Positions 18,335 through 26,608 of a stretch of 57,044 bases of DNA are shown in pieces. Where the stretch lies: positions 1 through 57,044 of the forward strand of contig JAZREP010000018.1 of NCBI GenBank assembly GCA_045660865.1, given 5' to 3'. Numbering within the stretch: position 1 is the first letter of the stretch; each line of letters starts with the position of its first letter. The translations under genes were made by a program, and so were the position numbers. Origin of the DNA: CAZRRV01 sp045660865. Its GTDB lineage: Bacteria; Bacillota; Clostridia; Oscillospirales; Acutalibacteraceae. The notes beneath the pieces are model-generated. The model was not told the DNA's origin. It saw only the letters and a list, made by a program, of their open reading frames with translations, and ran no database searches.

Positions 18335-18561
18335 GTGAGGGAGTAATCACCGCATTGGTTGCCCTTGTAGGAACAATGGTGGGTACCTTCGGTGGTATCT
18401 TGACAGCCAATAAGCTGACTAACTACCGCATACAGCAGTTGGAGGAAAAGGTTGAAAAGCATAACAGCTTTGGCGAACGTATTCCCGTTTTAGAGGACCA
18501 TATAAGAGGAATGGATGCACGAATAAAGGTGCTTGAATCCTTTCACCGAACGAAAAACTAA
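18331..18561 (+). CDS. XhlA-like small membrane protein of the lysis module
   Basis: The 76-residue protein has one N-terminal membrane helix (about 5-28) and a C-terminal coiled coil with heptad-like Leu/Val spacing (about 34-72). This layout resembles XhlA-type proteins that assist holins. It lies directly before the holin gene. Confidence 0.65.
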   Translation: MSEGVITALVALVGTMVGTFGGILTANKLTNYRIQQLEEKVEKHNSFGERIPVLEDHIRGMDARIKVLESFHRTKN

Positions 18562-18576
18562 AAGGAGCAAATATAA

Positions 18577-18786
18577 ATGAAGAACTTAAAAATCTGGATT
18601 AAGGCGGCAGGAATCAGAACTGTCAAAACTATGGCTGAAACCGCCCTTGCAATTATCGGCACCAACACAATCGGTATTACCGATGTGGATTGGCTGGGAG
18701 TTTTGAGTGCCTGTGCTCTTTCGGGCGTAATCACTCTATTAACCTGCATTAAAGGCTTACCCGAACTGAAAATTAAGGAGGAATAA
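18577..18786 (+). CDS. Phage holin, r1t-type
   Basis: The 69-residue protein has two hydrophobic segments (about 15-32 and 40-60) and the family pattern AAGIRTVKTMAETA followed by DWLGVLSACALSGV, matching the r1t-type holin family. It would permeabilise the membrane at the end of a lytic cycle so the endolysin can reach the wall. An AAAGGAG site precedes the ATG. Confidence 0.85.
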   Translation: MKNLKIWIKAAGIRTVKTMAETALAIIGTNTIGITDVDWLGVLSACALSGVITLLTCIKGLPELKIKEE

Positions 18787-18789
18787 TTT

Positions 18790-19554
18790 ATGTCAACAAC
18801 TTTAAAATGTAAAACACCTGTTTTGGCAAAAGGACAACACCTAATGACAAGTGATTTTGGTATGCGCACACTTACCGTAAACGGCAAAACAACTACCAAA
18901 TTACATAAAGGCGTTGACCTTGTCGGCGGTGGACACAGCTTGGATTTTGTTACCAGCTTTGCTGATGGCACGGTAAAAGCGGCTAAATATCATACCTCTA
19001 TGGGCTATTACGTGCAGATTGACCACGGAAACGGCATACTCACCCGATATATGCATATGAAAAAGGGCAGTTTGTCTGTAAGAAATGGACAAGCTGTTAA
19101 ACAAGGACAAGTTTTGGGTTATATGGGTGCAACCGGAAATGTTACCGGCGCGCATTTACACTTTGATATTTGTATAAACGGTGAATACATTGACCCGAAA
19201 CCCTATTTAAAGGGTGAAAAGGCCTTTAAACCCGCTACCAATACCAAAAAGGAAAAAGTTCTCGCCTGGCAAAAAGCCGCTATTGCAGACGGCTTTAAAT
19301 TTCCCAAAGCGGGAGCTGATGGAATTTGGGGTTCGGAGTGTGAGGGCGTAGCTAAAAAGGCTGTGGTAAAAAAGCGCCTTACATATAAGTATAAAAACTT
19401 AACTAAAATCGTTCAAATGGTGGTCGGTGTTCGTGTTGACGGCTATTGCGGTAAGGATACCGCCGCCGCAATAAAAAATTGGCAAAAACAAAACGGCTTA
19501 ACCGCAGACGGCTCTTTTGGACCGAAAAGCTGGAAAAAATTATTAGGAGTATAA
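18790..19554 (+). CDS. Endolysin: M23 peptidase with peptidoglycan-binding repeats
   Basis: The 254-residue protein has an N-terminal M23 metallopeptidase domain (about 1-150) with the zinc ligands His39 and Asp43 in HKGVD and the His122-x-His124 pair in GAHLHFD. The C-terminal part (about 155-254) contains two peptidoglycan-binding-like repeats, each with a DGxxG/GxD signature. It would cut stem-peptide cross-bridges. No signal peptide is present, in agreement with holin-dependent release. It is the last gene of the phage block. Confidence 0.92.
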   Translation: MSTTLKCKTPVLAKGQHLMTSDFGMRTLTVNGKTTTKLHKGVDLVGGGHSLDFVTSFADGTVKAAKYHTSMGYYVQIDHGNGILTRYMHMKKGSLSVRNGQAVKQGQVLGYMGATGNVTGAHLHFDICINGEYIDPKPYLKGEKAFKPATNTKKEKVLAWQKAAIADGFKFPKAGADGIWGSECEGVAKKAVVKKRLTYKYKNLTKIVQMVVGVRVDGYCGKDTAAAIKNWQKQNGLTADGSFGPKSWKKLLGV

Positions 19555-19557
19555 ATT

Positions 19558-19600
19558 AAAAAGCACGGCGGCAATTTTCCCGCCGTGCTTTTTGTTTTTT
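19558..19600 (+). terminator. Terminator at the end of the phage block
   Basis: A 14-bp perfect stem (19558-19571 with 19580-19593) with an 8-base loop is followed by a T-rich run. It ends the phage transcript. Confidence 0.95.
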
Positions 19601-19639
19601 GGGGACATATTTCTTGCAAAAAGATATAAGGCTTGGCAC

Positions 19640-19668
19640 TTGTATTTTAAAAATAAATATTATATAAT
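19640..19668 (+). promoter_or_regulatory. Promoter of rhaB
   Basis: TTGTAT (19640-19645) and TATAAT (19663-19668) are 17 bases apart, about 30 bases before the rhaB start. Several other AT-rich -10-like sequences are nearby. Confidence 0.6.
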
Positions 19669-19698
19669 TATATAAAACATAATTTGGAGGTAACACTC

Positions 19699-21105
19699 AT
19701 GAAAAAATATTATCTTGCCGTTGATATCGGTGCTTCCAGCGGCCGCCACATTCTTTGTTCACAGGACGAAAACGGACTGCTTGAATTAGAAGAAGTTTAT
19801 CGCTTTAAAAATGGTCTTGTAAAGAAGGATGGAGAGCTCTGCTGGGATTTGGTAGGTCTTTTTGAAAACATTAAAGCAGGACTTAAAAAGTGCGGAGAAA
19901 TTGGTAAGATTCCTACAAGCATGGGTGTTGATACCTGGGGTGTTGACTTCGTTCTACTTGATGAAAATGACCAAATTATAGGTAATACCGTAGGCTATCG
20001 TGACAGCCGTACAAACGGTATGGATGAGGTTGTTTATAAGACCATTTCCGCAGAGGAACTTTATGCTAGAACAGGTATCCAAAAACAGCTTTACAATACC
20101 ATTTATCAGCTTGTTGCTGTTAAAGAAAAACACCCCGAGCATTTAGCGAAGGCAAAGACATTTTTAACCGTGCCTGACTATTTCCATTTTATGCTCAGCG
20201 GTGTAAAAGCAAATGAGTATACCGAGGCTTCAACCTCACAGCTTATCAGCCCTGTAACTAAGGATTGGGATTACGAGCTTATTGAAACGTTGGGCCTGCC
20301 TACCGATATTTTCCAAAAGGTTTCAAAACCCGGCACTTTGCTCGGCTCGCTTCGTCCTGAGGTAAAAGAGGAGATTGGTTTTGATGTTAAGGTTGTTTTG
20401 CCTGCGTCCCACGATACAGGCTCTGCCGTTGCCGCAGTACCGAGTAATGCTGACGATTATGTTTATATCAGCTCAGGCACCTGGTCGCTTATCGGTATTG
20501 AGCGATTAGAGGCTGATTGCTCTGATAAAGCCCGTGAAGCTAACTTTGCTAACGAGGGCGGATACAACTACCGCTTCCGTTTCCTTAAAAACATTATGGG
20601 CCTTTGGATGATTCAGTCCATAAAAAAAGAATATGAGGATAAATATTCCTTTGATGATTTGTGTAATGCCGCTATGGAAGCGTCAGATTTCCCGACAAGA
20701 GTAGATACAGAGGACTATTGCTTCTTGGCGCCCGACAGCATGATAGAGGCAATTAAGGATTACAGCCGTCGCACTAATCAACCGGTGCCTGAAACACCCG
20801 GTGAGTTAGCGTTGGTTGTATATGCCAGCTTGGCTGAGAGCTATGCAAAAGCAGTGGAAGAGTTGGAGAAGATTACAGGCCGTAAGTTTACAAAGCTTCA
20901 CGTTGTAGGTGGCGGTAGCAGAGATACATATCTTTGTGAATTGACCGCTAAGGCAACAGGCCGCCCTGTTTATGCAGGTCCCACAGAGGCTACTGCCGTT
21001 GGTAATTTAACTGTTCAAATGTTAGCTGATGGTGTATTCACCGATTTGCCCCAAGCCAGAGAAACAATATTCAAGTCCTTTGGCGTAAAGGAATACTTAG
21101 CATAA
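19699..21105 (+). CDS. rhaB: Rhamnulokinase
   Basis: It phosphorylates L-rhamnulose in rhamnose breakdown. The 468-residue protein belongs to the FGGY kinase family, with the N-terminal phosphate motif AVDIGASSGR, the SSGTWSLIG segment, the NEGGYNYRFRFLKN stretch characteristic of RhaB, and the C-terminal GGGSRD motif. The ATG at 19699 follows GGAGG; a TTG at 19684 overlaps that site. No rhaA, rhaD or transporter gene is next to it, so it is an orphan here. Another FGGY substrate cannot be excluded. Confidence 0.92.
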   Translation: MKKYYLAVDIGASSGRHILCSQDENGLLELEEVYRFKNGLVKKDGELCWDLVGLFENIKAGLKKCGEIGKIPTSMGVDTWGVDFVLLDENDQIIGNTVGYRDSRTNGMDEVVYKTISAEELYARTGIQKQLYNTIYQLVAVKEKHPEHLAKAKTFLTVPDYFHFMLSGVKANEYTEASTSQLISPVTKDWDYELIETLGLPTDIFQKVSKPGTLLGSLRPEVKEEIGFDVKVVLPASHDTGSAVAAVPSNADDYVYISSGTWSLIGIERLEADCSDKAREANFANEGGYNYRFRFLKNIMGLWMIQSIKKEYEDKYSFDDLCNAAMEASDFPTRVDTEDYCFLAPDSMIEAIKDYSRRTNQPVPETPGELALVVYASLAESYAKAVEELEKITGRKFTKLHVVGGGSRDTYLCELTAKATGRPVYAGPTEATAVGNLTVQMLADGVFTDLPQARETIFKSFGVKEYLA

Positions 21106-21109
21106 TAAG

Positions 21110-21140
21110 AAAACCGAGAGGATTTCCTCTCGGTTTTTTG
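21110..21140. terminator. Bidirectional terminator between rhaB and eno
   Basis: A 12-bp perfect stem (21110-21121 with 21126-21137, ATTT loop) has A and T runs on both sides. It lies between two converging genes, one base before the eno stop codon region. Confidence 0.93.
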
Positions 21141-21141
21141 T

Positions 21142-22371
21142 TTATCTGTCTTTTTCAATCATTATTAGTCGGTTGTATTTTGCTACACGTTCACTGCGGC
21201 AGGGTGCACCCGTTTTAATATAAGGACTGCAAGTGGCAACCGCCAAATCTGCAATAAAACTGTCTTCGGTATCACCCGAGCGGTGTGAAATCATAGTCTT
21301 GTATCCATTTGCGTGTGCCAAGGCAATAACATCCATAGTTTCGGTCAGTGTTCCTATCTGGTTGGGTTTTATTAAAATTGCGTTACCCATACCGATTTCA
21401 AAACCCTTTTTAAGCCGTTCCGGATTGGTGACAAACAGGTCGTCACCCACAAGCATTATTTCATTGCTCAATCGGTCGGTCAAGGCTTGCCAACCACCAA
21501 AATCATCCTCGCCCATACCATCCTCGACCGAGATAATCGGGAACTCGTGGCAAAGGCTGTCAATATAGTCAATAAGCTGTTCGCTTTCCATAGTTTTGTT
21601 TTGCTTTGGCAAATGATATAATCCGTCTTTGTACCATTCGCTTGCCGCAATGTCTAAGGCTAATTTGACACCGCCGCCAGCGTGTCCGCTTTTTTCAATC
21701 GCCTCGCAAATAAAGTTGAGCGCTTCACGGTCATCCTTTAAATCGGGGGCAAAGCCGCCCTCATCACCAACAGCAATAGATTTGCCTTTGGCTTTTAATA
21801 ATTCGCCCAGCTTATGATATATTTCACTGCCGTAGCGTACTGCTTCGGCAAAATTTTTCGTTTCGGTCGGTACAATCATAAACTCTTGTATATCAAGGTT
21901 GTTGGAGGAGTGTGCGCCTCCGTTAAGGATATTCATACAAGGTATGGGCATACCGTGCGGATAAATACCGCCGAGATAACGAAAAAGCGGAATTCCATAA
22001 GAAGCTGCAGCGGCACGAGCCACCGCAAGCGAGGTTGCTAGCAGTGCGTTGGCGCCCATATGGCTTTTGTTTTCGGTGCCGTCAAGCTCGGTTAAAAAGC
22101 GGTCAATTTCACGCTGGTCGGTATTAGCACCGCAAAGGCGCTCGTTGATAAAACTGTTTACAAAACCTACTGCTTTGAGCACACCTTTACCGCCGTAACG
22201 CTCGTTTTCCATATCTCGTAATTCATAGGCTTCATATTTGCCGGTAGAAGCGCCGGATGGTGCAAAAGCCAACCCATTACTGCCATTGTCTAAGTCTACA
22301 CGTACAGCAACTGTGGGGTTTCCTCTCGAATCCAGAACCTCGAAGGCCAATATCTCTTTGATTTTTGCCAC
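21142..22371 (-). CDS. eno: Enolase
   Basis: It converts 2-phosphoglycerate to phosphoenolpyruvate. The 409-residue protein has the motifs GASTGKYEA, GDEGGFAPD, SVEDGM, LVGDDLFVTN, LIKPNQIGT, ISHRSGDTED and a C-terminal GAPCRSERVAKYN. It is some 20 residues shorter than most bacterial enolases, without loss of active-site residues. The start is GTG, seven bases after AAAGGATG. It stands apart from the pgk-tpiA-gpmI operon but is on the same strand. Confidence 0.97.
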   Translation of the reverse strand: MAKIKEILAFEVLDSRGNPTVAVRVDLDNGSNGLAFAPSGASTGKYEAYELRDMENERYGGKGVLKAVGFVNSFINERLCGANTDQREIDRFLTELDGTENKSHMGANALLATSLAVARAAAASYGIPLFRYLGGIYPHGMPIPCMNILNGGAHSSNNLDIQEFMIVPTETKNFAEAVRYGSEIYHKLGELLKAKGKSIAVGDEGGFAPDLKDDREALNFICEAIEKSGHAGGGVKLALDIAASEWYKDGLYHLPKQNKTMESEQLIDYIDSLCHEFPIISVEDGMGEDDFGGWQALTDRLSNEIMLVGDDLFVTNPERLKKGFEIGMGNAILIKPNQIGTLTETMDVIALAHANGYKTMISHRSGDTEDSFIADLAVATCSPYIKTGAPCRSERVAKYNRLIMIEKDR

Positions 22372-22452
22372 GTTTTTTCATCCTTTCAAGTTTTGTTTTT
22401 GCTTTAGTATGTGTAAGGTCGATATATTTATGTAAAACGGGGCAGAAAATCT

Positions 22453-22481
22453 TTGACTTTTGACCAAAAAAGAGGTAATAT
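22453..22481 (+). promoter_or_regulatory. Promoter of the HPr-kinase-like/rlmB operon
   Basis: TTGACT (22453-22458) and TAATAT (22476-22481) are separated by exactly 17 bases, 32 bases before the ATG at 22514. Confidence 0.78.
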
Positions 22482-22513
22482 ATATAGTGTATATAATTAA
22501 AGGAGGAATATTT

Positions 22514-23248
22514 ATGGCAACGTTAAAATATCGCATAGCTGAGTTAAATGTTTTGATGACAACTAATAACGATACCGTGCTTAAACAGGGCGAAAAATAC
22601 CGCTTTGATTTTGATGGCGAAGCCGATATAGACATAAATATCCCTGAAGATATCATACAAAAACAAATGATAAAAATGGGTTGCACCTATGAGGTTTGCG
22701 AATATTTGCTTACCGGCTCGCTTTTTTATCGCTATTTGTTGAAATACAACGGATTTGTGATGCATTCATCTGCAATTTGTTATGATGGACGTGCCTATTT
22801 ATTTTCTGCCCCTTGCGGTACCGGTAAATCTACTCACACTTCTTTGTGGCAGAAATACTTAGGTGAGGACAAGGTTGTTTATATAAACGATGATAAGCCG
22901 GCAATCCGTAAAATTGATGGTGTGTTTTATGCCTATGGCACACCCTGGAGTGGTAAAGAAGATTTAAGCGCAAATATTAAAGCGCAGCTTGGCGGTATAA
23001 CCTATATATCCCGTGCTGATGTGCCAAGCATTAAACGAGTTGATACGGTTGATGCTGTTAAAAATCTGCTTTGGCAGACCGCACGTCCTTATAGCCAAAA
23101 GGGTATGAACAGAATGTTAAGCTTATTTGAGGAATTGATAGAACAGGTTCCTATTTATGAGATGGAATGTAATATAAGCGAGGAAAGTTTCCGCTTATCA
23201 ATGGAAACACTGACACAAGGACAGGAGAATAATGGAAAACAAAACTAA
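22514..23248 (+). CDS. HPr kinase/PEP carboxykinase-like P-loop protein
   Basis: The 244-residue protein has a P-loop (APCGTGKST, residues 99-107), a following NDDKPA segment (125-130) and GTPWSGK (142-148), the arrangement of the HPr kinase and PEP-carboxykinase fold. It is too short for PEP carboxykinase and lacks the other domains of HprK. Similar proteins accompany peptide-modifying or PqqD-like genes elsewhere, but none is present here. The substrate is unknown. The ATG at 22514 follows AAAGGAGG. It overlaps rlmB by 17 bases, so the two are coupled. Confidence 0.78.
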   Translation: MATLKYRIAELNVLMTTNNDTVLKQGEKYRFDFDGEADIDINIPEDIIQKQMIKMGCTYEVCEYLLTGSLFYRYLLKYNGFVMHSSAICYDGRAYLFSAPCGTGKSTHTSLWQKYLGEDKVVYINDDKPAIRKIDGVFYAYGTPWSGKEDLSANIKAQLGGITYISRADVPSIKRVDTVDAVKNLLWQTARPYSQKGMNRMLSLFEELIEQVPIYEMECNISEESFRLSMETLTQGQENNGKQN

Positions 23249-23978
23249 CAACAGTACAATTATTGTCGGTAAAAATGCCGTAATGGAAGTTCTGCGCAGT
23301 GGCCGTGAGATTGATAAGGTTTTAATTCAGCATAACGCAGGTGGCTCCTTGGCGCCTATTATTGCAAAATGCCGACAAAGGAATATTCTAATTAAAGAGG
23401 TAGCGCCTCAAAAATTGGACTTTTTAAGTGGCGGTGCAGTGCACCAGGGTGTTGGTTGTTTCGTTGCGGAGCATAGTTACTGCACGGTTGCAGACATTTT
23501 GCAGAGTGCCGCTGATAAAAACGAGGCGCCCTTTGTAATCGTCTGTGATTCTATTGAGGACCCGCATAATCTGGGCGCTATTATACGCACAGCCGAGGCT
23601 GCAGGTGCTCACGGAATTATTATACCAAAGCATCGTTCGGTATCGGTTACACCTACAGTAGCCAAGGCTGCCAGCGGCGCATTGGAATATATGAACATAG
23701 CAAGAGTTACTAACCTCAACAATGCCATTGCTGAGCTTAAAGAGGGCGGAGTTTGGGTCTTTGCCGCTGATATGGACGGGGAACCGTGGTGTGGTGCCGA
23801 TTGTACCGTGCCTTTGGCTATCGTTATTGGCTCAGAAGGGCACGGAGTAAGTCAGCTTGTTAAAAAGAATTGTGACAAAGTGCTCTCTATGCCGATGTTT
23901 GGAAAAATAAATTCACTTAACGCTTCGGTTGCCGCCTCGGTGCTTATGTATGAGGTAGTGCGCCAGCGCAAGCTCTGA
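23232..23978 (+). CDS. rlmB: 23S rRNA 2'-O-methyltransferase RlmB-type (SPOUT/TrmH family)
   Basis: The 248-residue protein has an N-terminal L30e-like substrate-binding domain (about 1-90) and a C-terminal SpoU methyltransferase domain with the three family motifs: DSIEDPHNLGAIIRTAEA, the VIGSEGHGV segment and MPMFGKINSLNASVAASV. Family members methylate the 2'-hydroxyl of a guanosine, G2251 of 23S rRNA for RlmB. The SPOUT assignment is secure; the exact site is inferred from the family. Confidence 0.92.
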   Translation: MENKTNNSTIIVGKNAVMEVLRSGREIDKVLIQHNAGGSLAPIIAKCRQRNILIKEVAPQKLDFLSGGAVHQGVGCFVAEHSYCTVADILQSAADKNEAPFVIVCDSIEDPHNLGAIIRTAEAAGAHGIIIPKHRSVSVTPTVAKAASGALEYMNIARVTNLNNAIAELKEGGVWVFAADMDGEPWCGADCTVPLAIVIGSEGHGVSQLVKKNCDKVLSMPMFGKINSLNASVAASVLMYEVVRQRKL

Positions 23979-23996
23979 TATAAAGGGGTAAAAATA

Positions 23997-26561
23997 ATGG
24001 GTATATTTGACCGCAAGAAAAAGAAATATGATTTAAGTGACGTTTTGGACGAAAATGATTTTATAATGGATTTCGGCGTCTTTAACGATGAACAGCAGAA
24101 CGGTACAAAAATTAAGCCGGCTCACGTTCTTACAGCAAAGGAGCTTATGAATCAGGATACAAAGCCTGAGCAGATTCCTATGCAAAACGGAACCAGTGCT
24201 GCCGATGCACTTAAAGAGCGAATGAGCAAGCCCGCAGCCGAGCCTGCCGAAAAGATAGAAATGAAGCCTCAGCCTGCCACCGAGCCGGAAAAGGCAGAGC
24301 CAAAATCCGACAACAGCGATTTTGAGCATTTGATTTCTCGCTTGCAGGAATTGGTGAAGGACATTGAAACAACAAGACAGGATGACAATGGCAACAGCTT
24401 ACTGACCAACAGTGATGTTGATGATATTATCTCGGTTGCTGAGCGCCGTGCCAAGCAGCGTGCTGAAGCGGTATACAGTAAACGCGTTGTCTTGCCTGAG
24501 CAGGAATATCCTTTTTACAACCCGCTAGCTGATGAGGAATTTATAGCCAGACCCTCTGAGCAAAGCAGTGAGGAGTTAAAGGTTGAGCTTGAAGAGGTTA
24601 GTTTAAAAAATGAAGAACCTGAGCCGCCTCAAATCCACCTTGCAACCGATGAATTGGATGAAGAAGAGCAGATTGATATTGATGCTACCCGTTCGTTTGA
24701 TATTTCTGAGGAGATAACAACCGAAGACACTGCGGATATTTACGGAACCCGTGAATACGATGCAATAAACGAAGAAACAGAGGATATATTCTCTAATACA
24801 CAGCTTATTGACAATTTGAGTGACGAAGAAATTGAAGATGAAGAGGAAGCACCGCAGGAGGAAGATTTCCCTAACGACTACACCTGCATTGATGACGCTC
24901 CGCAGATTAAGTTAAACCTGTCACACAGTATCCGTAAGTTGTCTTTGCGCACTGCTGTTTGCGGCATTTGCAGTTTGTTACTCTTGCTTTTCTCTAATGC
25001 GCTTTTTGCTGAGTTGCAGATGTCTGATTTCACACGCAATATAATTCAAATAATACTTTTGGGTGTTTGTGCTATTGCCAGCTCTAATATTATTAGAGGT
25101 ATACGCTCAATATTTAAGGGCGAATCGGATGTTGATTCGGTAGCAGCGGTAGCCTTAATACTTACCTTTTTACACGCTTTGTATTTTGCCTTTATTTCAA
25201 AGCAAGCCCCAATTATTTATCCCGAAGCGGCTATTGCTTTGTCCCTTACAATTTTCAATTATGGTAAGCTTTTAAATGTACGCAGAATTTATAAAAACTT
25301 CTGTTTCATTGCAACCTCTAACCAAAAGAATGCTCTGCATTTTATTGAGAAAGAGGCTTCGGTCAATTCTATTGTCCGTGGTGCGCTGGACGGCCCGGCA
25401 CTTATTTGTACAGGCCGCCGCACAGTAAACACAGGCGGATTTTTCAAAAACACTTATAGTTGTGATGTTCAATCCACAATAAGCAGCAGATTGTTAATTA
25501 TCTCGGCTGTTGTGGCAATTGTTGTAGGTGTCTTAGGATTTGCCCAGCAAGGTTTGGAATTTGCCTTCACAGCGGCAACCCTTACGTTATCACTCTTTGC
25601 GGCACCCGCCACCGTGCTTGTTACGGTACTGCCTTTAAAAGCCGCAGCCGATTCCTTAGAGGAATACAACAGTATTCTGCCCGGTTATTCCTCGGCCTTT
25701 AAAATTCGTACAGCTAATGTTGTTGCGGTAGATGTTTGTGACTTGTTCCCCAAAGGCAGCGTTAAGCTTTACAATATGCATACTCTCAGCAAAAACCCGG
25801 TTGACCGTTCACTTTGCGAAGCAGCAGCGGTGGTAATGGCGGCAAAAAGCCCCTTGAGCGATATTTTTGCTCAAATCACCGGCTCCTTGAAGGAAAACTT
25901 GCCGGCAGTTGATTCTATGCTTTATGAGGAAAGACTTGGCCTTTCAGGCTGGGTAGATGACCGCAGAATTTTAATCGGTAACCGTACACTTATGGAAAAC
26001 CATAATGTACCGATTCCGTCTTATGATGTTGACAAAAAAATTCTTGCCAAAGGCTTTTTCCCGGTTTATATAGCGGCTGATTCTAAGCCTTGCGTTTTGC
26101 TTGTTGTTGGATATAACACCGATGATAACACAACCTATGAGCTTCGCCGCCTTTGCAATGCGGGCTATACAGTTATGGTAAACAGCTGTGACCCCAATAC
26201 CTCATCGGATATGCTTTGTGATTATTTCGGTCTGCCTGATGGTTCAGTTAAAACAATGAACTCTGATGGTGTCAGAGTATATAAAGAGGAAACCAATTAC
26301 CAAGAAAGCCTTGACACAGTTGCTTGCTATGATAATTCGGCTTGCGGTCTTTTCGCTCTGGCAACCGCATCTGTGAGGGTGCCCACTCTTTCAATTATAA
26401 TGCTGGTACTTAATATCATAAGCATTGTAGTAGGTGTGTGCGCTTTGGGATGTATAATTTTTATGAGTGCATTTTCACTGCTCACGCCTTTAATGGTGCT
26501 TATTTATCAGTTAATCAGCACACTTGTTATCAGCTTAATGCCGGCAATATTCAAGCCGTAA
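23997..26561 (+). CDS. Degenerate P1B-ATPase-like membrane protein with acidic N-terminal tail
   Basis: The 854-residue protein has an acidic, disordered N-terminal region (1-310) and about eight membrane helices (317-337, 348-366, 380-400, 406-423, 497-517, 521-545, 796-820, 825-848), the spacing of P1B-type metal ATPases. The N-domain-like segment GWVDDRRILIGNRTLM (651-666) matches such ATPases well. The catalytic motifs have decayed: DKTGT is replaced by DVCDL (579-583), the membrane CPC by APA (536-538), the TGES region is not conserved and no GDGxND hinge is seen. It is probably an inactive scaffold or regulator. The tail holds repeated TxxΦD motifs at Thr231, Thr251 and Thr268. It lies 18 bases after rlmB, in the same likely operon. 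Confidence 0.8.
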   Translation: MGIFDRKKKKYDLSDVLDENDFIMDFGVFNDEQQNGTKIKPAHVLTAKELMNQDTKPEQIPMQNGTSAADALKERMSKPAAEPAEKIEMKPQPATEPEKAEPKSDNSDFEHLISRLQELVKDIETTRQDDNGNSLLTNSDVDDIISVAERRAKQRAEAVYSKRVVLPEQEYPFYNPLADEEFIARPSEQSSEELKVELEEVSLKNEEPEPPQIHLATDELDEEEQIDIDATRSFDISEEITTEDTADIYGTREYDAINEETEDIFSNTQLIDNLSDEEIEDEEEAPQEEDFPNDYTCIDDAPQIKLNLSHSIRKLSLRTAVCGICSLLLLLFSNALFAELQMSDFTRNIIQIILLGVCAIASSNIIRGIRSIFKGESDVDSVAAVALILTFLHALYFAFISKQAPIIYPEAAIALSLTIFNYGKLLNVRRIYKNFCFIATSNQKNALHFIEKEASVNSIVRGALDGPALICTGRRTVNTGGFFKNTYSCDVQSTISSRLLIISAVVAIVVGVLGFAQQGLEFAFTAATLTLSLFAAPATVLVTVLPLKAAADSLEEYNSILPGYSSAFKIRTANVVAVDVCDLFPKGSVKLYNMHTLSKNPVDRSLCEAAAVVMAAKSPLSDIFAQITGSLKENLPAVDSMLYEERLGLSGWVDDRRILIGNRTLMENHNVPIPSYDVDKKILAKGFFPVYIAADSKPCVLLVVGYNTDDNTTYELRRLCNAGYTVMVNSCDPNTSSDMLCDYFGLPDGSVKTMNSDGVRVYKEETNYQESLDTVACYDNSACGLFALATASVRVPTLSIIMLVLNIISIVVGVCALGCIIFMSAFSLLTPLMVLIYQLISTLVISLMPAIFKP

Positions 26562-26570
26562 ATAAAACGA

Positions 26571-26608
26571 AAAAACACGGACAGAGATTTTTCTCTGTCC
26601 GTGTTTTT
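26571..26608. terminator. Bidirectional terminator overlapping the glpK stop codon
   Basis: A 17-bp perfect stem (26571-26587 with 26592-26608, TTTT loop) lies between two converging genes. Its right arm contains part of the glpK stop codon. Confidence 0.95.

Larger units (their letters stand above)
7859..19554 (+). mobile_element. Compact podovirus-like prophage remnant or domesticated particle cassette
   Basis: Thirteen tightly packed plus-strand genes encode DNA packaging (TerS, TerL), head (scaffold, capsid, portal), neck/tail and lysis functions. The order and the absence of a tape-measure gene or tail-tube genes suggest a short-tailed virus with a scaffold. Nothing recognisable as integrase, excisionase, repressor, antirepressor, DNA replication, recombination or capsid protease is present. 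Both borders are terminators next to host genes (7812-7847 and 19558-19600). No tRNA gene or convincing direct repeat marks an attachment site. All reading frames are open. Confidence 0.85.

Noticed and set aside
7830..19600. T-rich sequences with similar GCTTTT(T)GTTTTTT(T)GG at both edges of the phage block as attachment sites
   Set aside because: They are the T tracts of two different terminators; the stems next to them are unrelated, and no longer direct repeat is seen.
21142..22371. Enolase being truncated because it is about 20 residues short
   Set aside because: All active-site motifs and both termini are present; small loop deletions explain the length.
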